Assembly (NCBI RefSeq): GCF_036324505.1
Contig: NC_086362.1
Span: 6,135,043 to 6,199,042, forward strand
Direction of reading: 5' to 3'
DNA length: 64,000 nt
Source: Eleginops maclovinus
Taxonomy: Eukaryota > Chordata > Actinopteri > Perciformes > Eleginopidae
Program-made: the position numbers and the translations under genes
The notes under the pieces: generated by a model
Database searches by the model: none
The model's input: only the letters and a program-made list of their open reading frames with translations
Told to the model about the DNA's origin: nothing
Shown: positions 20,129-33,726 of the stretch, one piece after another
Layout: each line of letters starts with the position of its first letter
Numbering within the stretch: position 1 is the first letter of the stretch

Positions 20129-22065
20129 AATTTTTGATTCAGCATTTTCATGGTCACATGGTATCGGACTAGCCATCCTTTAATGACAAGCACAAAAACA
20201 ACCCTTTACAGTAGTCTGTCTAATCCTTTACTTTTTTCAGCGTAGGGTAACGTTGGATAGTGTTTAGCGTGCAACCAACGTCCACGTTACCATCAATAAG
20301 CGTATGTTATTATCTGTACTACATAGTTTAGTAATCTTTAAATTAAATGTTATTTGTTATCAATTTATTTGACGTGTGGCTAAGGTTAACGTCAATGAGG
20401 TATTATTTTAAACTATATAATACATCCATGGTAAACGTGTCTAAGGTTATATTCAACTTTTTGTTAACTTTGCAAGAAACAATCAAGTTAGTTTCCGATT
20501 GTATATTTGAAATTGGAAAACAATTAAATGAATTAAATAATAATACACTAACTAACTAATTAATTAATTAATATAGAGATAACCCACTATCAACAAAATA
20601 CGAAAACCCATGTCTTTACGGATTCATGTTACTACAGTACAATGTGTATTTAAATGGCCTTTGATAGAGATGAACACTATGACTTGTTTTTATGTGGGAA
20701 ATACTGACACACTGTAGTAATACTTTGAAGGGAAAAAGCACTTTCTTCCCCAGCTACCGTCAAGATTGCAGCCAATCGGTACAACATTGTAGCCTAGCTG
20801 TTTCTAGACGAGACCAAATCGTGTTGCACCGGGTGTAACCAGCGAGCTAACGTTAGGCTAGTTAGATGTAGCTAGCTAGCTTTAGGTTCTTGTCGGTATA
20901 CGCAGCTGTAGAATGAACACAATACACCACATTGTCGAGGGACACTAACCAAACTCGCTGGTGTCACTTTATTTCATCAACACACTGCTGTTGTCGTCGA
21001 TGTCTTCTGTTTAGTTGTCTTTATCATTTGCTTTCCCGTGTCAGTCGGTTAGCTAGTTAGCCTCTTCAGCTAGCTAAGTACAGTAGCGTATGGGTGTCAA
21101 AGTTAGCCGTGACTTCAGTGGGTGTCTGGTTGCCTGATCTCACATTTCGGACACGTCAAGGTAAACACTTAACAATCGGCGAGTTTAGAAACTAGTTCGT
21201 AAGCTAACGATTGTTTAGCCACGTATCATGCTTTTACCGTATATTACATGTGCACTGTTCAGATGGTTAACTTCGAGCAAACCTGTCGAATTTATTTACT
21301 TTAGCTCCTTTTCTAGCAATGAGCTGTTATTACCGTGACTCCCACTAGCCTTTCTGGAGCTAACTAGCTTTTAGTGTCAAGCTCAACAATATGTCAAAGT
21401 TTTCTGCAATGTATGCTGTTATGATATTGCTTTTGTTTTGTTTTTATAATTGGAAAACCTTCACATATACCTGAAAAGAACATTTAAGCTTTGTTTTTTA
21501 AGTCATGGTATCTGTGACAGTTGACCATATTTAGTTTATAGGCATTTTAGAAAACATAATCAAACCGAGTTGTTAAAATCACATGCAGTCTTTCTTTGAT
21601 GTACATGAAATTACAATTTAAATACTAGTTTTGTTTGAAACATGTCCCATGTTTTAGAATCCCCACTGTTGAACTTTGACCTGTCACTCCACACCGAAAG
21701 ATCAATATCAACCACCAGTATTAAATCATGCTAGTGTAGTGCAAAACTAGATATGGTTTAGTACTGAACTAATATAATCAAATATTTAATAAGAATGTAT
21801 TTCTGGTGATTATTCTCTACCCAAATTCCCGAGATCACCAGTAAATGTGCTTATTACTAAGGAAGTTTAAGGAAGTGACTATGTGGCATTTTAGCTTTTA
21901 AGGACGAGTAAAATGATTAAGAAATCATTTGCTGAACAATTCTGTGGCGACATACAAATTGTTTAATCATTTCAGCCTTACAGGGACGCCTTGTCACGTT
22001 AACGTTAAATTGTTCTTTTTTTTCTTACAAGGTTCCTCAACTCTGTCTTGTTTTTGGGGGCTGTG
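20129..22065. other. Upstream region and 5' UTR of osbp
   Basis: A candidate non-coding first exon of osbp ends at 21160 (GTCAAG|GTAAAC), and the next exon begins at 22032 (TTCTTACAAG|G), 34 bases before the ATG. The region 20750-21150 is moderately GC-rich and is the likely promoter. It contains several repeats of TAGCTAGC-type sequence. The 20.1-20.7 kb part is AT-rich spacer. Confidence 0.4.
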
Positions 22066-25000
22066 ATGTCGGAGCCGAAGAGCCCCACTCCCACCCCTGC
22101 TGGCGACACATACAAAGGATGGGTGTTCAAGTGGACAAATTACATCAAAGGTTATCAGCGGAGGTGGTTTGTCCTGAGCAATGGGCTGCTGTCCTACTAC
22201 AGGTACATTTTCCAGTGGAACAGAAACATAGGCGCAAAGATAAGGCCGTTATCAGGTCACTAAAGAAACTTCTTGGCCTTTATCTGCTGTAACTACTGTT
22301 TAATTACACTGAACTAGTTGTACATTACACAGGTTGCAATCAGTCTTACATTACCACAGTACTGTACAAACATGGTTAAAACGGACATCTCTGATTATTA
22401 GGACCCAAGCCGAGATGGGACACACGTGTCGAGGCACAATCAACTTGGCGACGGCAACCATCACCGTGGATGATGCCTGCAACTTTGTCATATCCAATGG
22501 CGGGGCGCAGACGTATCACCTGAAGGCCAGCTGTGAAGTGGAACGTCAGCGCTGGATCACTGCCCTGGAACTCGCCAAAGCCAAGGCGGCCCGCATGCAG
22601 CCTGAGTCAGGTAAAACAAACAAACACACACTGGCATATGACGGGGGCGGGGAGGTATTTAGTGCACTGTAAACCTCATTGTGTGCAACGATATTGGCAG
22701 ATAAGGCTCTGTGAATTCCCCTTTCAGCTGAAATGTCTTCCGTTACTGTTGCTTTTCTCTTTAACAGATGACTCCGGGGATGATTTTCCCTCGTCATCCC
22801 CGCCGGCTGCACCCGGACAGGGTGGCGGGTCACAGAATTCCGAAGTGCAGTCTGCTCTCCGAACACTAGGCAGCAAGGTGGAGGATCTCAGCACTTGCAA
22901 CGACCTCATTTCAAAGCATGGCTCTGCACTCCAGAGGTCAGGCTTTACCAACTTTTTGCTTCACCTTTGCTTCCCTCAGACCAAAGTTTTTCATGTCATC
23001 TCAACTTAGAAATGAAGAATCAAAATGCACGTACTAATGTTTGACATGATAACCACGGATTGTCTTTATATCCTCATGTTGCCGTTTCATTGACATTAAC
23101 TCACTGAATTGAGGCGTTGAACTATTTGCAAAAGAGCAACGACGCCTAGTTGAAACCATCAAACCTTTAGCTAATTGTGATTTTCACTTTGTTTCGCTTA
23201 TACATTGTTGTGCCTTATCATATATATTTCAGGTCTTTATCAGAACTGGACAGTTTGCGTCTTACTGGAGAAGCTGGGGAAAAGATCCGTCAGGTGACAG
23301 AGAGGGCCACGCTGTTTCGTATCACCTCTAATGCCATGATTAATGTAGGTGTTGCTTCCTTTGTCTTCATATTTTTTCTGCCTTGTGATTCATGTATAAT
23401 GTGTCATTAAAACTGGGTTATGTAAAGCTATACTACATGCAATCTGTACTCTGTGAAGGCCTTAATAACTTAGCTCATATTTATTATATCTTGGGTTTTA
23501 ACGGTTCTATTTTGACCCAGTTTGATGTGTTTCCCCCCTCAGGCATGCCAAGACTTCCTTGCGTTGGCTCAGGCTCACAGCAAGCGATGGCAGAAGGCGC
23601 TTCAGGCAGAACGGGACCAGCGGGTCAGGCTGGAGGAGACTTTAGAGCAACTGGCCAAGCAGCACAACCACCTGGAGCGAGCGTTCAGAGGGGCCTCACA
23701 GTCCAATGCTACTGCAGACAACAAAAGTAAGACGTGTCTCTGAACACGTGATAACAAACAAAACAATGGTTCTCGGCAATAAGGGTTTTTATTTCAATAT
23801 ATGAATCTGTAAAAAAAACCACTAGGGTTTAGTAAATGAAGAATTGTGTTGAGTCTCTACGTTATATAACACTTTAAGGTTCTGCTGGCCCGGGAAAAGG
23901 TGAGGCCAGCGATGAGGACGAGGACCACGAGTTCTTCGATGCCATGGAGGAGGCTCCTGAGTTTATCACTGTACCTGCAGACCCCCACTTTCACAAGTAA
24001 GTGGACGCTCCCCTGCACCTCTCACCCCCCTCCACATAACATTTGAATCACAAAACGGCAGTCTCACGCTCTCTGTCTTCGGAAATTAAACAGTATTCCC
24101 GGCAATGGCATGCTTTGAAGAAATAGGAGAATGAACAAAGCTGTAATTTATGAATCAGGTGTTTCCCGCACATGCAGTCATACATGGTAACATATTACAT
24201 TTAATTCCTCCAAGCCTTGTTTTTCGCTCAAGACATCTACAGTATTTATTGAAATTTTTTTTGGATGAGTAAGTTTCATGTGATATCTTGCTGTATTTCC
24301 TTGTACGTCAAACTGACTGGAACCATAAACCTTCCCAGACACTGACAGATATCCTTTTCATTTCATTACAGAAGGTCAAGCAGTAATATCAGCGGTTTCA
24401 ACAGTGAAATGTGTCCTGACGATCAATCGGTAGGTTTCACTCTGACCTCTGGGTTGACTGTTAAAAGAATGGTTCGCTGTTTATAAGGTAAAACATAGTG
24501 AACTACGGGTGGCACATTTCCAAATATTAAAGCTTTGATTGTGCTACACTCATAATAAATCAGATCAGATACATGTTTTTCAAAACGCTGATGGTTTGGT
24601 TTTAAAAGCGCTTATTTCCCCACACTTATGTGCTTGTTATTGACTTGAATTTTTTGCGTTTTAGCTCAACGAGGAGCCTCTAGCGATGAACCAGGAATCC
24701 CCCTCTCAGGAGTTGATGCCGCTGAAGAAGCGGCGGACACGCATTTCCGACAAACCCAACTATTCTCTCAATCTGTGGAGTATCATGAAGAACTGCATTG
24801 GCAAAGAGCTGTCCAAAATCCCAATGCCTGTGAGTATTTCTAATAGGTTACTAGAGATCAAATGTCATTTACAGGAAGTTGGCATGACCAATAAGTACTC
24901 CTCCTTTTTCTTTTCAATTCTTTGTGTCGTCAAAGCAAAAATGCATACGTTCAAACAAGCTAATAGCCGCGTTTACAAGAGAGCAGTGATTGCTATCTGG

Positions 25001-28000
25001 CACAAAAGCACCAATGTGATGCCAGGTAAAAAAAACAAACAGCAATTGTCTGCATGTCATCGGTGCTTGTCGGACAACATTCTACCAGAGCCATCCAAGT
25101 GTAAAATAGCTCTCCAGACAATTAAACGGAAAAAGTTGTGTTAATCGGTAGATAAGCTGTGAATTATCCCCCCCGTCTTTATTTAGCTTTCTTTTGTTGT
25201 TCTTTTGTTCAGAAACTATCTGCTATAGCGTGCAAGTTTTATCTTCTTTAAAAAAAAAAATCCTTTGAGAGGCTTGGTCTGTAAACAGTCCAACAGTTCA
25301 CACAATGAAAAGTTAATAAACAAAATACAAAGATTACAACCAGCATGGGGCGCTAAACATTAACAAATCAAATGAAACAAATGAAATAAACTATATAAAG
25401 GACATAATCCAAGTTATGAATAAAATTGAAGCTGGACAAAAGCACTACAAATCAGTCCCCGAAATCACATAACCATTGTTAACAGCGGTCCTTCTTATTA
25501 TATATCCGTCATAACAAGGACTGCTGGACTGTGGAACGTGGATTTAATAATTGATGCTTATTTACCCTTTGTTAAACTAGTACATCTCCCACCTCCTGCT
25601 CTCTCTCCATTTTCAAATCCCAAAACGACAAACAAAACATATATCTCTTCCCACTGGCATTTCCACCCTGATTACACGACACATCCACTGTTTCTATTGA
25701 TTATATTGTCTTGTTTTTGTTTTGTATATCTTGTAAAGTGACCTTGAGAGCGTTGAAAGGTGCCTGTATGAATAAAATGTATTATTATTATTATTATATC
25801 CTTTAGAAAAACCATAGTCAAATAATGATTTATATATTTCCTGTCATATTCATCATGATTTTATGATTGTTTTTCATGTTCAAGAATATAATAATAACTT
25901 CAAGGTGTCAAGGTTTGTTGGTAATGATGCTTCTATACTGTTATCAGAATTTAGACAATATCACTATTAGCCGTAAATGAGCCTGCATTGGTAGGGCTCA
26001 TATATGTTATATGACGTACAGTATGTCAGGTCATATAAGTGAATGCCCTGTATGCCCTCTGAAAAGACAGTTAGAGTATACATTTATATTTCAAACATTG
26101 TTTCATGGGCACTGAAAATGATAAGGATTGCACACACGATTCACATCTGAGTGATTCTGCTCTCCAGGTAAACTTCAACGAGCCCATCTCCATGCTGCAG
26201 CGGCTGTCCGAGGACCTGGAGTACCACGAGCTGCTGGATAAGGCCTCCAAGTGCCAGAGTTCCCTGGAGCAGATGTGCTACGTGGCCGCCTTCTCCGTGT
26301 CCTCCTACTCCACCACCGTCCACCGCACAGGCAAACCCTTCAACCCCCTGCTGGGAGAGACGTACGAGCTGGACCGCCGGAGAGATAGCGGCTACCGCTC
26401 CCTCTGCGAGCAGGTGAGGGGCGAGCGTGCACGCAGATATACAGGGAAGTGAGAGCGAGCCATGCCAGGAAGGAAGAACTTAAAAAATCCCTACAGCTCA
26501 GCATTTTCTCGGTGTTTTGCTTCCTTTAACTGATTTTTTTTTTGGATGCACAAAGAGGAAGCATTTGTACGTGTCAACTAATCAAACCAGGAATAAGCAG
26601 AGGTGAAATAAAGTAGAGTGTAGGAGTACTGTAGAAGTAAGAGTCCTGCAATCAAAACGTACTTAAAGTACCAGAAGTTTAACTAATTGGTCCATTTCGG
26701 AATACTATGTCCTATGTTTTGATTATAATTATGGATCATTAATGTGTTCTCAAAGCTGGTAAAGGTGCTGCTAGTTTTAATGACTTTGTATACTGCAGGG
26801 TAGCTGCTGAATTTACTCCAGGTGGATTCAAGTCTGATTTAAGGGTTAATTATATTTCACATCATTAATCCTAATCTGCAAAGTTACTAAAGATACAACT
26901 CAAATGTAATGGAGTAGAAGTACACCATTCACCTCTGAATTGTAGTGGAGTAGAAGAAAAAAGTAGCAAACAATGTGTGATAAAGTACCTCAAAACTGTA
27001 CTTAAGTACATTATTTGAGTAAATCTACTTCACTGGGAATAAGAGGGCATGTTTCGAATCAGATCAAATGATCATTTTCTCATAAACGGGTCAGAGGAGT
27101 GATGGTATACCAAGCATACATGAAAAAGGGAACGATGTTAAAGGCAGAGGCAGGAAATGTATTTGCTAAGGCTTAGTGTTGGAACATTAGACCGGCTAAA
27201 AGGTTTACATTTCCACAATCCCAAGAAATAAATCCAGTAGAAAAACTAATCCAATAAATGTTGCTAAACCCGGTGATGACAAAGGATGTATTAAAACATG
27301 AGGTTTGATGTTTATTTTGTATATTTATTGTATTGTTTATTTAGTCACAAAGCTTTCAATAAAAATGAGCAAGTAAGTGATATGATTAAACCCTATTGTA
27401 GTCATTATATTTGCAGGATTCATTTCTCATGGAGTTTAATAATAGCGTTGTTATGTTTAATTGCTCTGCCAGTTCTTCTGTCTGTAATGTGAGTCATAGC
27501 TATTAGAGGGAAACTCGAAACCGATACACAAATAGCACAAAGGGAAAGCGCATTATCTCTCAAGTGTTCTTTTTATTAAGTAATCGACGTATCCTTTCTT
27601 AACCTCTCGCTCAGGTGAGTCACCACCCCCCTGCGGCAGCGCACCATGTGATCTCGGATCGCGGGTGGACTCTGAGGCAGGAAATCACCGTCGCCAGCAA
27701 GTTCAGGGGGAAATACCTGTCCATTATGCCTTTAGGTGAGAGACGTTGCTGCTTGGGAACATGTTTGGCATTCCTTGCGGTTGTTTGTTGATGTACAGTG
27801 GGGCAAAAAAGTATTTAGTCAGCCACCAATTGTACAAGTTCTCCCATTTAAAAAGATGAGAGAGGCCTGTAATTTTTATCATAGGTATAGCTCAACTATG
27901 AAAGACAGAATGGGGAAACAATCCAGGAAATCACATTGTAGGATTTTTAATGAATTAATTGGTAAATTCCTCTGTAAAATAAGTATTTGGTCACCTACAA

Positions 28001-31000
28001 ACAAGCAAGATTTCTGGCTCTCACAGACCTGTAACTTCTTCTTTAAGAGGCTCCTCTGTCCTCCACTCGTTACCTGTATTAATGGCACCTTTTTGAACTC
28101 GTTATCAGTATAAAAGACACCTGTCCACAACCACCAAACAGTCATACTCCAAACTCCACTATGGCCAAGACCAAAGAGCTGTCAAAGGAGACCAGAGACA
28201 AAATTGTAGACCTGCACCAGGCTGGGAAAACTGAATCTGCAATAGGTAAGCAGCTTGGTGTGAAGAAATCAACTGTGGGAGCAATTATTAGAAAGTGGAA
28301 GACATACAAGACCACTGCTAATCTCCCTCCATCTGGGGCTCCACGCAAGATCTCACCCCGTGGGGTCAAAATGATCACAAGAACGGTGAGCAAAAATCCC
28401 AGAACCACACGGGGGGACCTAGTGAATGACCTGCAGAGAGCTGGGACCAAAGTAACAGAGGCTACCATCAGTAACACACTACGCCGCCAGGGACCTAACT
28501 CCTGCAGTTCCAGACGTGTCCCCCTGCTTAAGCCAGTACATGTCCAGGCCCGTCTGAAGTTTACTAGAGGGCATTTGGATGATCCAGAAGAGGATTGGGA
28601 GAATGTCATATGGTCAGATGAAACCAAAATAGAACTTTTTGGTAAAAACTCAACTCGTCGTGTTTGGAGGAGAAAGAATGCAGAGTTGCATCCAAAGAAC
28701 ACCATACCTACTGTGAAGCATGGGGGTGGAAACATCATGCTTTGGGGCTGTTTTTCTGCAAAGGGACCAGGACGACTGATCCGTGTAAAGGAAAGAATGA
28801 ATGGGGCCATGTATCGTGAGATTTTGAGTGAAAACCTCCTTCCATCAGCAAGGGCACTGAAGATGAAGCGTGGCTGGGTCTTTCAGCATGACAATGATCC
28901 CAAACACACCGCCAGGGCAACAAAGGAGTGGCTTCGTAAGAAGCATTTCAAGGTCCTGGAGTGGCCTAGCCAGTCTCCAGATCTCAACCCCATAGAAAAT
29001 CTTTGGAGGGAGTTGAAAGTCCGTGTTGCCCAGCGACAGCCCCAAAACATCACTGCTTTAGAGGAGATCTGCATGGAGGAATGGGCCAAAATACCAGCAA
29101 CAGTGTGTGAAAACCTTGTGAAGACTTACAGAAAACGTTTGACCTCTGTCATTGCCAACAAAGGGTATATAACAAAGTATTGAGATGAACTTTTGTTATT
29201 GACCAAATACTTATTTTCCACAATCATTTGAAAATAAATTCTTTAAAAATCCTACAATGTGATTTCCTGGATTTATTTTCTCATTCTGTCTCTCATAGTT
29301 GAGGTATACCTATGATAAAAATTACAGGCATCTCTCATCTTTTTAAATAGGAGAACTTGCACAATTGGTGGCTGACTAAATACTTTTTTGCCCCACTGTA
29401 GGTTTAGGGTGTGATTCGACATTGCAGTTATTTCTTTGAATAGAAACCAGTTATCACCGATCCCCAGTCACAGCTTTGTGTAAAGACAGGGAGTCGTTTA
29501 GATGTAATGCAATAAACAAACAATGGTTTGTTGTGACACTTGAAGAATATTATGTGCATTCTGTCTGTCCCCCACAGGCACCATCCACGCCATCTTTGAG
29601 AAGGCCAACAATCACTACACATGGAAGAAAGTCACCACCACAGTGCACAACATCATCGTGGGAAAACTCTGGATCGATCAGGTGAGAAATGTACACACTG
29701 AAATCACTTATGAACTGGGCCCGCATTTGAGGCTGTATAAAAAGACAAATACATGCGATAACAAAAAGCTTTGACATTGTTTACACAAAAAAGTGAGTAA
29801 ACTTCTCAAGTAAAAGTCTTTTTTATATAACATTTTCCCCTTTTTGTTATGTACTTCTGTTCATTACATGGCTTTAGTAGAATGGTCCATTCTGATTGGT
29901 CAGTTCGGACATTTCAGAGTTTAATATGACAGCAGTACAGACTGCTGTTAAGCACTATGATGATTGTTGCTAAGGAGGAAAAAGAGCTTAAAAATACAGA
30001 GCGCTGGACGTCACATAAATCAACAAGAGCAGACAGACAGGAAGTAAACGCTGACAGAAACACGGTATGGGCTCTTTCGTTTTAGTGGGAAAGAAACTGA
30101 ACAGACTTGGACAGTCACAGAAAACATCAATCAGAGCTGCCTTCATTTTAAATGAAGTTGTTGATGCCGGAGATCCAGCCTTGGGTGCGCTGTGGAACAG
30201 TTTTATTTCCTTATACAATCTTTTTCTAGTCAATACAATTATTTCAATTCATTTTAGGAGGTTTGTCCTTAGTTTGTTTAGTATGTGGCCGTGTAATAAG
30301 CGGGATAATGTGCAGCGAGGCGGTCACTAATGAAAAAAGAACATCCAGCCTCACATTGCACTACACTTCTTTGTTGTGTAGGTCAGTGGTTTTTTTTGTC
30401 TTGTGCCTTGAGAACATTCTATAAGAACCCGCTCACTCCTCAGTGATGATTCACCTACATTCTTTCTTGTGTTAAACTCTTTGTTATTGAACCCAACTGC
30501 TACTCAGATAGAAATCGCTTGTATAACCCTCAATAAAAAATGCATTTAAACTTGACATTAACACTTATGTTCATTGTAAAAAATTCTAACCAGTTTCAAC
30601 ATCTTTTGTTAAGACTAGAGCTTTACATTTTAAAATGTTTTTTTATTGTGGAAATAAATTGCAATCCCTAATCATGGAACACCTGCAATCCCCTCAGCTG
30701 TCCCTAGGGGTCCCTGTCCCACTGGTGTTGAAAGAAAATCCTTCGAAAGTGTATTTATTGTCATTCTGCCAACCCGAAATCAGAACTTAAAATGATATGA
30801 TAAGTTATTTCTTTAAATCCTTCTTTTCTGTTCTGTCTGCCAGTCAGGAGAGATAGACGTGGTGAACCACACCACCGGAGACCGCTGCCACCTGAAGTTT
30901 GCTCCTTACAGCTACTTCTCCAGAGATGTGGCCAGAAAGGTGAGAAAGAAATGCACAAATTAAACCTAATAACAAATAAAATGTGATGTTTTTTAGTTGT

Positions 31001-33077
31001 TCATAACACTGTTTTCCTCCTTCCTTCAGGTGACCGGAGTAGTGATGGACAAGGACAGCAAGGCCCACTACGTGCTGTCGGGCACGTGGGATGAGAAGAT
31101 GGAGTTTTCTCGGGTGATGCAGAGCAGCCTCGGGGGAGAGAACGGCACCGAGGGCAAACAGAAGACGGTCTATCAAACCCTGAAAGCCAGAGAGGTTTGG
31201 AAGAGGAACCCTCTACCGTAAGTCCCCGCAGGGTCCGGTGTCTGAGACGCTATCTGTCTAATTTAACCGTCTGTAGAGCAGTGATCCAGCAAAGAAGCAC
31301 CAAAGAGAAATGGTTGTTGGTACAGGCTTTGCAAAGGTAGATCTAAAGATGTGGTTGTACTTAGCGGGGGGGGTCTTATATCCAAAGTCTAATACCCAAA
31401 TCACAATATCTTGTTGAGTCCAATGTCGGACCGGTTTCTCTTTGAGTAATATGCCAAAGAATCTGATTCCTTTCGAGCCTGAAATTCCACCAAGGGTTGT
31501 GATCAAAGAGATAGTTGCAGTCTGGCAGAGATTAGAACCAGAATATAGACTTGCAAAGATAAAGAAACCGAGATACTAGGGTTTTGTAGAAACAATATTT
31601 CTATTTGTAATTACTCCAAAAGTAACTGGAGAGTTTAAAGGTCTATTCAGCCTTTTGATTGAATGTGTTTTTTTCCCTTTGTGCTACCACAGTGAGGGAG
31701 CAGAGACCATGTACTACTTTACCTCCTTGGCGCTGACCCTGAACGAATACGAGGACGGCATCGCGCCCACCGACAGCCGGCGCCGGCCCGACCAGCGCCT
31801 GATGGAAGAGGGCCGCTGGGACGAAGCCAACTCCGAGAAGCAGCGGCTGGAGGAGAAGCAGCGCATTGTCCGGCGGGAGAGAGAGAGGGAAGCTGCCAGC
31901 CAACGCACCTCCAGCCAGTCAGAGGAAGGTCAGTGTCCGCCGTGTGTTCACTGGGTCTGTTACCCCTTTTCCACCGAGGTGATTTAGCAGCCAGTGGCTA
32001 CTTGCAAACCATTTTTAGTGTTTCACCGGTCGCTGACATCAGAATCTGCAGTGGAGCACTGAGAAATGTGGACTTTATTTGATCATTTCAGTTAAAAAGT
32101 AATGTTCATATTTCTCCTTTTGATTAATACAGTGCTGAACGTGCAAAAAGAAGCACTTAAGCAAATTATGGCATACGTTTTAAAACGCTTAATATGCACC
32201 GTGACTTTCATGAAACGCATTTCTCCGTCACGATCGGCTGTTTCCGTGAACGGCCGAATGTTGTGTCACTGTAAAAGTTGCGACCGCAAGGTATTGTGGG
32301 ATAGCATTTCAAGGTCCAGCGTTTCCTAAACAAAAGGAGGTTTTTCCTATCATCTAGAGAATTCAAACAGCTCTTATCATGTTGGCCACTGAGGTACTTC
32401 TGGGTCATTTCACTCCGTTAGGAACCTCCTAAGCTATAGCTATTAGTAGCATAATGTTAGCCATGTCACTATGGAGAAGAGTATACAGTTAGGAAAGGAG
32501 ATCTAGCTTCGTAGCAACATGAGCTACAGCTCCACAGCGGTCCCCACTGTTTCTAATTTAAGGGATATTCACGTGATGTCATGACCTGGCTCCTCTGGTT
32601 GGTGGAAAAAGCGAACTGCTTCTTAACTGTTTTGCAAGTTGAAAACCAACTGCAAACTAGTCCTTTCAACAGAACTCATTTCAGTGGAAAAGGGGTAAGT
32701 GTTGCCCTCTACCATGCATGGGGAAAAATCATAAAAATAAAGGGGTGAAAAAAATTCTCTGTGATCCCCTTTTCTCTTCCAAAAGCTGTCGATGAGGACT
32801 CTCTAACTGATCCATCCTTAAAAAGCAAGTACTCCTTCACTACTCACCTGACACTGCTTTTTAATTCACTTCTAATCTCCTGTCTCACTTTTGTCTCCCT
32901 TTGGTGACACCATGTTTTTTTTCCTCTTTTCCAGGCGCACCTCACGACAGCCACCTGGCACTTTGGTTCGATCGCTGTGAAGACCAGATCACGGGGGAGC
33001 AGGTCCACATCTATAAGGGAGGCTATTGGGAAGCCAAGGACCGCGGCAGCTGGGAGGGCTGTCCGGACATATATTGA
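22066..33077 (+). CDS. osbp: Oxysterol-binding protein, complete, 15 coding exons
   Basis: OSBP exchanges sterol and PI4P between ER and Golgi. Coding exons: 22066-22202, 22402-22610, 22768-22936, 23233-23344, 23543-23726, 23879-23996, 24372-24429, 24665-24829, 26168-26413, 27615-27735, 29578-29681, 30844-30939, 31030-31217, 31693-31928, 32935-33077. They join in frame to 761 residues. The order is a PH domain (about 17-107, [20 protein letters not shown]), a coiled coil, an FFAT motif for VAP binding (EFFDAME, from residue 288), then the sterol-binding ORD with the family fingerprint EQVSHHPP (465-472). The N-terminal 50 or so residues of Gly/Ala-rich sequence in human OSBP are absent. The PH and FFAT regions match OSBP, while parts of the ORD ([19 protein letters not shown]) look more like OSBP2. 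Location near dtx4 favours osbp. Confidence 0.93.
26598..27035. mobile_element. hAT-type MITE with perfect 8-bp target duplications, in osbp intron
   Basis: The element starts CAGAGGTG and ends CACTG. It is flanked on both sides by the same 8 bases, GGAATAAG (26590-26597 and 27036-27043), the target-duplication length of hAT transposons. The interior has the TACTTAAGTAC and GTAGTGGAGTAGAAG motifs of a family widespread in fish. At about 438 bp with no open frame, it is non-autonomous. A related, decayed copy is at 46247. Confidence 0.85.
27796..29398 (+). mobile_element. Full-length Tc1/mariner transposon with TA target duplication
   Basis: The element of about 1603 bp is inserted in the osbp intron between 27735 and 29578. 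Both ends read CAGTGGGGCAAAAAAGTATT (the right end in reverse complement), flanked by TA at 27794-27795 and 29399-29400. The inverted repeats are about 200 bp. Each has an outer and an inner copy of an AAGTATTTxGTCA motif (inner copies near 27980-27993 and 29201-29214), the IR/DR layout bound twice by fish Tc1 transposases. The two arms differ at only a small fraction of positions, which points to a recent insertion. I recall this terminus from Passport/PPTN-type elements, but I am not certain of the family name. Confidence 0.93.
28161..29183 (+). CDS. Tc1-like transposase, apparently intact
   Basis: The frame of 340 residues starts [20 protein letters not shown] and is uninterrupted. The N-terminal part holds two helix-turn-helix DNA-binding regions (about 1-110) with a basic GRPR-like linker (GAPRKISP). 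The catalytic DDE domain has the expected acidic residues: [12 protein letters not shown] (first D), [11 protein letters not shown] (second D), and [11 protein letters not shown] (E), with the D34E spacing of Tc1. Length and motifs are those of active fish Tc1 transposases. It lies inside paired inverted repeats, on the same strand as osbp. No frameshift or stop is seen, unusual because most fish Tc1 copies are dead. Activity is not shown by sequence alone. Confidence 0.93.
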   Translation: MAKTKELSKETRDKIVDLHQAGKTESAIGKQLGVKKSTVGAIIRKWKTYKTTANLPPSGAPRKISPRGVKMITRTVSKNPRTTRGDLVNDLQRAGTKVTEATISNTLRRQGPNSCSSRRVPLLKPVHVQARLKFTRGHLDDPEEDWENVIWSDETKIELFGKNSTRRVWRRKNAELHPKNTIPTVKHGGGNIMLWGCFSAKGPGRLIRVKERMNGAMYREILSENLLPSARALKMKRGWVFQHDNDPKHTARATKEWLRKKHFKVLEWPSQSPDLNPIENLWRELKVRVAQRQPQNITALEEICMEEWAKIPATVCENLVKTYRKRLTSVIANKGYITKY

Positions 33078-33658
33078 CCTCGTCTTTGACTGAGAAAGTG
33101 CCACGAAGAGACTGACCCTTGGAAAGCCGCCTGGTGCACGGCTACTACAAAGCCCCCCCCCCCCCATCAATTTGGACGGTTGGCTCCCTCCCGGTGGCTC
33201 TCTGTTCTAGGAGATCTCCAGGCGGTCACTGCTGTCTGATCCAGAGGAGAAAGCTGGGGTTTTTCCTCTGGCCTCATCCGGTCTTGCCGTCACGCATACG
33301 ACAGGACTGGAATGAAATAATTAGCATTTGGGGGGGGCGGGGTAGTGAATGGGCAGTGCTTCCAAATCATTAGTAGATTCTTTTTTTTAGTCTCTCTGCT
33401 CAAGTGTCTCTCAGATCAGGAGCAGAAGAGGGTTTTGTGCTGATAACACCCTGTGAGATAATGCAGTGTTCCCAATCACAAGCATTGTGTGCTTTGGTAA
33501 TAACTCTAAAAACAAAGGGTAAGACCTGGTTAATATATACATTTATATATGATTCAAATAATTTCATTATAATGTCAACTGGTGGCCTTCAACACATTAG
33601 TGAGGATTTCTTGTTTCTCTCTCTAATTTAGTGTCTTAATGTAACTAAGTGAAGGTTC

Positions 33659-33726
<68 letters not shown>

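Noticed and set aside
22334..23009. Separate small genes around the PH-domain exons
   Set aside because: These are osbp exons extended into flanking introns, or their out-of-frame shadows.
24686..25144. 152-residue open frame on the plus strand
   Set aside because: It is the osbp exon 24665-24829 read through its donor into the intron.
28142..28810. Minus-strand 222-residue frame
   Set aside because: It is antisense to the Tc1 transposase and has no independent support.
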